From positions 1-28,566 of the forward strand of contig JAWCMT010000021.1 of NCBI GenBank assembly GCA_038849555.1: a stretch of 28,566 bases of DNA, read 5' to 3'. The notes below the pieces were generated by a model, which worked only from the letters and a program-made list of their open reading frames with translations, did not search any database and was not told where the DNA came from. A program made the translations under genes and the position numbers. Source of the stretch: JAOAIV01 sp038849555. GTDB taxonomy: Archaea > Thermoproteota > Bathyarchaeia > Bathyarchaeales > Bathycorpusculaceae. Positions 23,282 to 28,566 of this stretch are shown here, in pieces. Within the stretch, counting starts at the first letter, position 1, and each line of letters begins with the position of its first letter.

Positions 23282-23689
23282 TTATTTTGCCAGAGTTGCA
23301 ATGAAGCTGCCTTTGTTTTGGAAGGACAATGAGGCGCCGCTTGCTGCTGCTTCGGCTTTAACTGCACTGCTTGTGCCTATTTTTTGGCATATGAGGTTTA
23401 GTGAGTTTTCTGTGAAGTTGAGCATGTTTTGTCCTTCAGTGGTGAGTTTGTAAACTTTTCTTGGGCGCTCACTGGTCATGCTCCACTCGCTATGCACATA
23501 GCCCTTCTTCTCCAGCGCAGCCAGCAATGGGTAGATGGTGCTGGGCCCGAAGTAGACGCCGAAGGTCTTTCGTATCTTTGTTATAATCTGGTAGCCATGC
23601 ATGGACTCGGTGCTTAGAAATTGCAGAATAATCAAATCTAAGAGTCCTTTTGCGAGTTTGGTTTGAACTTCTTTTTGTAGGTTGCCCAT
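23282..23689 (-). CDS. PadR family transcriptional regulator
   Basis: 135 residues from ATG 23689. A PadR-type winged helix covers residues 10-90: LLDLIILQFLSTESMHGYQIITKIRKTFGVYFGPSTIYPLLAALEKKGYVHSEW, then the wing RPRKVYKLTTEG. The C-terminal tail is short and Ala/Ser-rich, like the small subfamily-2 members. Dimeric repressors of this family often control a neighbouring transporter and their own gene; the MFS gene at 24587 is the nearest candidate target but is not adjacent. The open frame extends upstream to 23812, but GAGGG just before ATG 23689 and the family N-terminus fix the start. An inverted repeat flanks its promoter (23764-23802). Confidence 0.9.
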   Translation of the reverse strand: MGNLQKEVQTKLAKGLLDLIILQFLSTESMHGYQIITKIRKTFGVYFGPSTIYPLLAALEKKGYVHSEWSMTSERPRKVYKLTTEGQNMLNFTENSLNLICQKIGTSSAVKAEAAASGASLSFQNKGSFIATLAK

Positions 23690-23763
23690 TTTTATTCCCT
23701 CTCTCTTCTGCTTTCTCTTATGTTTGTTGAGACATGTATCTTGTGTCTTTATACAGACTAATG

Positions 23764-23802
23764 CTGGATATAAAGGTTCATACATACCGCAAGCATATCC
23801 AG
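23764..23802 (-). promoter_or_regulatory. PadR gene promoter within an 8-bp inverted repeat
   Basis: Perfect arms CTGGATAT (23764-23771) and ATATCCAG (23795-23802), 23 bases apart. A minus-strand TATA-like CCTTTATATCC (23767-23777) overlaps the inner arm. An alternative TATA (CTGTATAAAG) lies nearer the gene around 23748-23757. The arrangement fits an autorepressor site, but the spacer is wider than typical PadR operators. No gene is seen between 23690 and 23938. Confidence 0.35.
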
Positions 23803-23938
23803 TACACACCATAAACCACGCAAATTATGGCCAAAAGCCCTTTTTCACCATGATGCTTCACCGTATTCAGTCATGTTTTCGACCATAATAGCTGCCCGTA
23901 ACTCAACTGTTTAACACATCTACAAAAAACTAGCACCA

Positions 23939-24346
23939 TCAACATTCGCAGAGCTTAAACCTGCCGGCATTTGTATTCTGAGTAAAGGCTTGCAGGTCAG
24001 TTAAGTATTCTATGAAGTTTAGTTTTCTTTTTTTGGGGAAGTGCACAAAATTCTGGTGTCTCTTGTGGAGTTCTTCGATTATTCTGATTTCTATTATTTT
24101 TGAGCTTTCTCCAAAAATTTGCTCAAGTGCTTCTGCGAATTCTTTGGTTTTGCGGGGGATTTCCTGTCTCTTAATTTTGAAAGTTTTTTCAAGGTGTGAA
24201 TAGATAGTTTGCATGCAGGTTTGGCCGAAAGTGGCGAGTGCTGTGTCTACTGCGTCTATTAGTGTATTTTCGAAGGTTTTTTCCTGCGTGTTGTCTTTTA
24301 TTTGGAGAAGTGTGCATTTTGTGTTTGGGTTTATTGTTTTTGTCAT
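23939..24346 (-). CDS. NitrOD5-domain-like protein (135 aa)
   Basis: The middle (about residues 23-95) matches the archaeal NitrOD5 domain pattern: FENTLIDAVDTALATFGQTCMQTIYSHLEKTFKIKRQEIPRKTKEFAEALEQIFG, then KIIEIRIIEELHKR. The C-terminal ~40 residues are basic and aromatic (KKRKLNFIEYLTDLQAF) and end in CEC. NitrOD5 is an all-helical domain named as a putative output domain of archaeal signalling proteins; its action is unknown. A clear GGAGTT lies before ATG 24346, and a TATA element (AAATATATTAAG, minus strand, about 24418-24429) gives a leader of about 45 bases holding an inverted repeat. Confidence 0.75.
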   Translation of the reverse strand: MTKTINPNTKCTLLQIKDNTQEKTFENTLIDAVDTALATFGQTCMQTIYSHLEKTFKIKRQEIPRKTKEFAEALEQIFGESSKIIEIRIIEELHKRHQNFVHFPKKRKLNFIEYLTDLQAFTQNTNAGRFKLCEC

Positions 24347-24392
24347 TTTTAACTCCTTTTTTGTAGTTGTGTTGTACTGTTGTTTTGTGCTA

Positions 24393-24416
24393 CTTGACTA
24401 CGTATTGTGTAGTAAG
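24393..24416 (-). promoter_or_regulatory. Inverted repeat just after the TATA box of the NitrOD5-like gene
   Basis: CTTGACTAC (24393-24401) and GTAGTAAG (24409-24416) are inverted arms with one bulged base and a 7-bp spacer, directly downstream of the TATA element at 24418-24429 in the minus direction. The position near the transcription start fits a repressor site. The arms are short, so chance cannot be excluded. Confidence 0.3.
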
Positions 24417-24586
24417 ACTTAATATATTTGTTATTTTAAGCTCCGATATATTCCAAAAACCGATATAACTCCACAAAAAGACACATCTACATTTTCAAGC
24501 AACACACCAAACAAAATAACACAAAAACTATAAAAAGACTAACTAAACACTATCCCAGCACTCTCACCTTCTATCGGCTGAAAACC

Positions 24587-25708
24587 ATGAAAAGAATACT
24601 AACAATAACCTTCCTAAACTTCTTCATATCAGGAGGACTAACACTCACCATCCCACTGCTATTACTGGAGAGAAGCGTCAACTTAGTAGAAATAGGCCTC
24701 GTAATCTCTGTTTTGCCCATCGTCTTCCTGATAGCACGCCTATTTACGGCCGCAATAGCCGACCTAAAAGGCTGGAACCGCTTCTATCTCTTACTAAACT
24801 GGCCAGCCAGCCTCCTAGCCACCATCATATATTCTATCGCAAACTCTACGCCCATGTTTCTCCTCGGAAAAATCGCAGAAGCTTGTAAGGAATCCGCCTA
24901 CTGGGCAGTAAACCGCACCGCCATATTCTCATTAGCACCCAACCGCGAAGAAAAAGAAGCCACAAGAAACACCGCCATAATATTCCTCGCCACAGCCATC
25001 GGCAGCGCCACCGCAGGTTTAGGCATCTACACTTTCGGCTTTTCAATTACCCTTGGCGTTTTTATTGCAGCATCAGCAGCTCTTGGAATCCCCGCAGCCG
25101 CCTTATGGAAAACTGGACAAAATTTCAAGCCTAAAAACGCTCAAACAAGAAAATTATTCGAGTTAAAGAATTATGGAAGAAAATTCTGGCTCGTCTCAAT
25201 AGCGTTACTGTTTTTTAGCTTAGCCTACTACCCACTGCTAAATTTACTCATCCCCGTCTTCATGGCACAGCAATTAGGCTACAACTACCTCTCAATAGGT
25301 TTAGCTTACATGCTGTTCAACATGATAGCTGGAATAAGCATTTTCGGAACCCTAAAATTTCAGCTGGGAACAAAAAGAGCGCTCTTACAGAGCAGCATCG
25401 CCCTTGCTGCATCGGCACTCTTGGCTTACTCAAATCTCTGGTTCCCTGCTCTCTTTTTAGTGTTGGCCGCCGCCGAGGGTCTTGGCATGGGCTTCTTTGA
25501 GGCAATAATCGCCAAAGCCACCAAAAATAGGCCAAGCGTATCTGTCGACATAGGCCTGCTTCATGTACCCATGAGATTCGCCGAATTTATATCCTTACTA
25601 TACGCTGGATTCGCCACGCAAACTGTTGGATATGCTCCAATGTTCTTTCTTTCAGGAATTTTCTTCATGATTTTCTCTGCACTCTCAGCGTATTTAATTA
25701 AAAATTAG
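24587..25708 (+). CDS. Major facilitator superfamily transporter
   Basis: 373 residues with 11-12 hydrophobic helices in two halves joined by a basic loop (WKTGQNFKPKNAQTRKLFELKNYGRKFW). The loop between helices 2 and 3 (LFTAAIADLKGWNRFYLL) is a degenerate MFS motif A. LGKIAEACKESAYWAVNRTAI is the typical helix 4 region, and a Gly-rich EGLGMGFFEAIIAKAT recurs in the second half. A drug/metabolite exporter is likely but the substrate is unknown. No SD is visible; a TATA-like AACTATAAAAAG near 24526-24537 fits. It is slightly shorter than the usual ~400 residues but looks complete. Confidence 0.85.
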   Translation: MKRILTITFLNFFISGGLTLTIPLLLLERSVNLVEIGLVISVLPIVFLIARLFTAAIADLKGWNRFYLLLNWPASLLATIIYSIANSTPMFLLGKIAEACKESAYWAVNRTAIFSLAPNREEKEATRNTAIIFLATAIGSATAGLGIYTFGFSITLGVFIAASAALGIPAAALWKTGQNFKPKNAQTRKLFELKNYGRKFWLVSIALLFFSLAYYPLLNLLIPVFMAQQLGYNYLSIGLAYMLFNMIAGISIFGTLKFQLGTKRALLQSSIALAASALLAYSNLWFPALFLVLAAAEGLGMGFFEAIIAKATKNRPSVSVDIGLLHVPMRFAEFISLLYAGFATQTVGYAPMFFLSGIFFMIFSALSAYLIKN

Positions 25709-25751
25709 CGAAACGGCATTCAAAGACAAGCTGCATTTGTAGAGAAAATAG

Positions 25752-26747
25752 CTAACTGCTAACTTTGTTGCAAGCCACTAAGTGCCCCCCACCCACGTCA
25801 ACAAGCTCTGGAGCCTTTTCCATGCATTTATACTCCTTCGCGTAAACGCATCTGGGGTGAAAGCGGCATCCAGCAGGGGGATTTATTGGACTAGGTACTT
25901 CGCCAGGCAACACTATCCGCGACCTTCTATTTTCAGGGTCGGGAATTGGTATTGCCGATAACAAAGCTTGAGTATAGGGATGCAGCGGCGAACTGAACAG
26001 CTCGTCTGTTTCCGCGATTTCAACGAACTTTCCAAGATACATTACCGCTACTTTATGGCAGATGTGCTTGACGGTGCTGAGGTCATGGGAAATGTAGAGG
26101 TAAGCCATTCCGAATTTTCGTTGCAGCTCCTGCAGTAAATTCAAAATTTGAGCGCGGACTGACACATCCAAGGACGCCACTGGTTCATCTGCAATGAGCA
26201 GTCGTGGTTCTACCGCCAAAGCGCGAGCAATGCAGATTCTCTGCCGCTGCCCGCCGCTGAATTCATGTGGATATCTTTCGGCATGGTAATCTTCCAAGCC
26301 CACTAACTCCAATAGTTCGTAAAGTCTATCGTTCCACTTTTCCTTAGGTACATGCTTATGAATCACAAAAGGCTCAGTGATTATGTCCGCCACAGTCATT
26401 CTCGGGTCAAGTGACGCATAGGGGTTCTGGAAGACATACTGCATCTTGCGCCTCAACTTCAAGATTTCCTGCGGGTTATTTGACTTGAAAATCTTGACAA
26501 GATCTTGACCTTCAAAGTAGACTTCGCCAGAAGTTGGCGGATCTAAGTACAGTATTGCCCTAGCCGTGGAAGTCTTTCCGCAGCCGCTTTCTCCAACCAA
26601 ACCAAAAGTTTCTCCTTTTCGAACCGAAAAGCTTACACCGTCCACTGCATGCACGACGCCTACTTCTTTTTTCAAGAAGATGCCTCTGCTTGTTAGTGGA
26701 TAATTTTTGACGAGGTTTTTAACTTCCAAAATCACTTCTGAGCTCAT
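25752..26747 (-). CDS. Dipeptide/oligopeptide ABC importer ATPase (DppF/OppF type)
   Basis: 331 residues. An ABC ATPase with Walker A GESGCGKT (52-59), Q-loop YVFQNPYASLDPRM, signature FSGGQRQR, Walker B LLIADEPVASLD and H-loop YISHDLST. The C-terminal oligopeptide-transporter extension (PPAGCRFHPRCVYAKEYKC...VAC) has four Cys spaced as in Dpp/Opp ATPases, where they may bind an iron-sulfur cluster. It overlaps the upstream ATPase gene by four bases and is the last gene of the operon here. It pairs with the DppD-like protein to energise the permeases. Substrate (peptide, or a sugar or oligosaccharide as in some archaea) cannot be told from the ATPase. Confidence 0.93.
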   Translation of the reverse strand: MSSEVILEVKNLVKNYPLTSRGIFLKKEVGVVHAVDGVSFSVRKGETFGLVGESGCGKTSTARAILYLDPPTSGEVYFEGQDLVKIFKSNNPQEILKLRRKMQYVFQNPYASLDPRMTVADIITEPFVIHKHVPKEKWNDRLYELLELVGLEDYHAERYPHEFSGGQRQRICIARALAVEPRLLIADEPVASLDVSVRAQILNLLQELQRKFGMAYLYISHDLSTVKHICHKVAVMYLGKFVEIAETDELFSSPLHPYTQALLSAIPIPDPENRRSRIVLPGEVPSPINPPAGCRFHPRCVYAKEYKCMEKAPELVDVGGGHLVACNKVSS

Positions 26748-27763
26748 AATGTTCGCCTCTTGCTCCCGTTTTTTATGAATTCTTTAACGCGTATGCATGC
26801 CACGTAATGCTCCGGCTCAATTTCAACTAAAGGCGGAACAGTAGAGGCGCATTCAGCCACTGCGAAATCGCATCGGGGGTGGAATCTGCAGCCTGACGGC
26901 GGAGAAATCAGGTTTGGAATTGCGCCAGGTATGATTTTCAGTTTTTCCCGCTTCATCGCTACGTTCGGAACTGCCTCTAATAGGGCGCGGGTATAGGGAT
27001 GGAGCGGGTTAGTGAAGATGGTTTTTGTGCTGGCGGTTTCGCAGACCCTTCCAGCATACATGACGCTTATTCTGTCAGCCACTCCAGCGACGACACCCAT
27101 GTCATGCGTGATTAGAATCATGGACATGCCTAATTTCCTTTTCAGATTTTTCATTAACTCCAGAATCTGCGCTTGAATTGTGACATCCAAGTTCGTTGTT
27201 GGTTCATCTGCTAAGAGCAGGCTTGGCTGGCAGGATAAAGCGCGGGCAATGGCAATGCGCTGTTTCATGCCGCCGCTTAGTTGATGCGGATAGTTCCAAA
27301 TCTTTATTTCTGGGTCAGCTATCTCGACGAGCTTGAAGAGTTCCATGGCTCTCTTTAGGGCTTCTTCTTTGGTTACGTTTTGATGCCGCCTTATAACCTC
27401 TATAAGCTGGTCGGCAATACTAAAAACTGGATTTAGCGAAGTTGCTGGATCCTGAAAGATATAGGCTATTTCTTTCCCGCGGATCTGCTGCATTTCGCTT
27501 TCAGTTTTCTCCAGCAAATTTTCGCCTTTGTATATTATTTTTCCACCAATTATTTTGCCGGGCCTAGGCACTATTCTGAGGATGGATAGGGCGGTCACGG
27601 ATTTTCCAGAACCTGACTCGCCTACTAATCCTAAGGTTTCGCCTTCTCTGACGTCTAGGCTTACGTCGTCAACAGCTTTGACTACTCCCGCCCAAGTGTA
27701 AAAGTAGGTTGTCAGATTTTCGATTTTTAATATTTCTTTTGGCGCCATGTTTTGTCTCTCCAT
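26744..27763 (-). CDS. Dipeptide/oligopeptide ABC importer ATPase (DppD/OppD type)
   Basis: 339 residues. Walker A GESGSGKS (48-55), Q-loop YIFQDPATSLNPVF, signature LSGGMKQR, Walker B LLLADEPTTNLD, H-loop LITHDMGV. The C-terminal extension PPSGCRFHPRCDFAVAEC...VAC carries the same four-Cys pattern as its partner. The sequence order and LSGGMKQR signature mark it as the D-type subunit. ATG 27763 or ATG 27748 could start it; GGAG about eight bases before 27748 favours the shorter form by five residues. Two bases separate it from the permease stop. Confidence 0.93.
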   Translation of the reverse strand: MERQNMAPKEILKIENLTTYFYTWAGVVKAVDDVSLDVREGETLGLVGESGSGKSVTALSILRIVPRPGKIIGGKIIYKGENLLEKTESEMQQIRGKEIAYIFQDPATSLNPVFSIADQLIEVIRRHQNVTKEEALKRAMELFKLVEIADPEIKIWNYPHQLSGGMKQRIAIARALSCQPSLLLADEPTTNLDVTIQAQILELMKNLKRKLGMSMILITHDMGVVAGVADRISVMYAGRVCETASTKTIFTNPLHPYTRALLEAVPNVAMKREKLKIIPGAIPNLISPPSGCRFHPRCDFAVAECASTVPPLVEIEPEHYVACIRVKEFIKNGSKRRTL

Positions 27764-27765
27764 TT

Positions 27766-28566
27766 CTATTCTCTAAGACGCGGATCCAACGCGTCTCGTA
27801 AGCCATTTCCAAGCAGGTTAAAGCCGAGAACCAGCAGTGTGATGAACATTCCAGGGAAGATTCCTTCCCACCAGGCTTCTTTTACCGCTTCGCTGGCTCC
27901 TTGAAGTTGCTGTCCCCATGTAACGCTGTTTGGGTCGCCGAATCCGAGGAAACTGACTCCTGCTTCAACCAAAATTGCAGTTGCTATCTGAAGAGTGGTC
28001 AAGACGATTATGACGTGTAAAACGTTAGGTAGAACATGCCGAAACATTATCCTCCATTTGCTGGCGCCCAGTGCCACCGCGGCTTCAATATACTCATTCT
28101 GTTTCACCCGAAGCACTTCACCGCGGATGATACGCGCGTTTGAAGCCCATGAAAACAGCCCTATCATGAGGGTTACCGTGGTGAGACCACCAACACCTGA
28201 AGGCGCAATTGTCATGGCGACTCGTAAAAAGACAAGTAGAATCAAGAGGAACGGGATAACCAAGAAGATTTCTGTTATCCGCATCAAAATATTATCTACG
28301 AGTCCGCCGAGGTATCCTGAAGTGATGCCTATTACAATTGCAAGGGACATGGCTATTGCTGCGGCGCCGAATCCCACGTATAAGACGTTGCCTGCGCCGT
28401 AGACGATTTGGCTGAATACGTCGCGGCCGATGTAGTCTGTACCGAACCAGTATTTGGAAGACGGCGGCACTCTGATTTTGCCTTCTTCGTTGAAGCTTGC
28501 AAGATAGTTCAGCGGATAGCGCGCAATTAAAGGGCTGAATATGGCTATGAATATGATGGCGCCGAC
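27766..28566 (-). CDS. Dipeptide/oligopeptide ABC importer permease (DppC type), partial (5' end beyond window)
   Basis: The frame is open to the window edge, giving 266 codons, with the N-terminus missing. The visible start (VGAIIFIAIFSPLIARYPLNY) is the first membrane helix of a DppC/OppC protein, followed by the periplasmic-type loop and KYWFGTDYIGRDVFSQIVYGA, a hallmark of C-type permeases. The EAA loop, EAAVALGASKWRIMFRHVLPN, contacts the ATPases. A GTG at 28470 could be mistaken for a start but lies inside the conserved loop. DppB and the substrate-binding protein should lie further upstream. Confidence 0.92.
   Translation of the reverse strand, partial: VGAIIFIAIFSPLIARYPLNYLASFNEEGKIRVPPSSKYWFGTDYIGRDVFSQIVYGAGNVLYVGFGAAAIAMSLAIVIGITSGYLGGLVDNILMRITEIFLVIPFLLILLVFLRVAMTIAPSGVGGLTTVTLMIGLFSWASNARIIRGEVLRVKQNEYIEAAVALGASKWRIMFRHVLPNVLHVIIVLTTLQIATAILVEAGVSFLGFGDPNSVTWGQQLQGASEAVKEAWWEGIFPGMFITLLVLGFNLLGNGLRDALDPRLRE

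Noticed and set aside
1..28566. CRISPR array, insertion sequence, phage or defence genes
   Set aside because: No regularly spaced repeats, transposase or integrase motifs, or defence families were found on either strand; apparent repeats are the promoter pair and the duplicated contig ends.

Overview
The window reads as a chromosome segment from an uncultivated archaeon of the TACK group, most plausibly a Bathyarchaeia-like lineage. It is probably from a metagenome assembly, because a run of ten Ns sits between two strain-variant contig ends. Archaeal evidence: TATA/BRE promoters about 26 bases before inferred starts, GGTG/GAGG ribosome sites mixed with leaderless genes, an archaeal-type SRP RNA, tetrahydromethanopterin (H4MPT) biosynthesis genes, NitrOD5- and DUF5752-like proteins, and archaeal-style MTA phosphorylase, CutA and TrmO. 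The lineage call is inference from gene content, not from a marker tree.

Layout. 1-2020 (minus): a membrane-anchored extracytoplasmic protein cut by the window edge, a tandem double bacterioferritin-like protein, and a 16-residue Lys/Ala peptide gene with its own promoter and SD. 2266-7535: two ECF vitamin-transporter S components on the plus strand, driven by almost identical 47-bp promoter/operator blocks. Between them, on the minus strand, lies a three-gene H4MPT (pterin) operon: DUF447, RFAP synthase and a dihydropteroate-synthase-like protein. 7631-10294 (plus): an orphan membrane protein, the SRP RNA, a small winged-helix protein and a secreted or anchored protein whose 3' end runs into tRNA-Thr on the other strand.

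10426-17073 (minus): a complete tryptophan operon trpE-G-D-C-F-B-A with overlapping or near-touching genes, preceded by a TATA box and a palindrome. The trpE 5' end appears frameshifted, and the trpF/trpB junction contains the assembly gap. 17080-20756: cutA, a winged-helix/DUF5752-like protein, trmO, tRNA-Lys, a nucleoside deoxyribosyltransferase-like protein, and an MTA phosphorylase plus adenine phosphoribosyltransferase pair that together return methylthioadenosine to AMP. 20842-25708: a large orphan membrane protein, a small helical protein, a PadR-type regulator, a NitrOD5-like protein and an MFS transporter. 25752-28566 (minus): three genes of a dipeptide/oligopeptide ABC importer (two ATPases and a permease), continuing beyond the window.

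Most of the window is core metabolism. I see no CRISPR array, transposase, phage or defence island. The observations most worth follow-up are the shared operator on the two ECF genes, the frame problem and palindrome at trpE, the basic 16-residue peptide gene, the tandem bacterioferritin fusion, and the duplicated sequence around the N gap.
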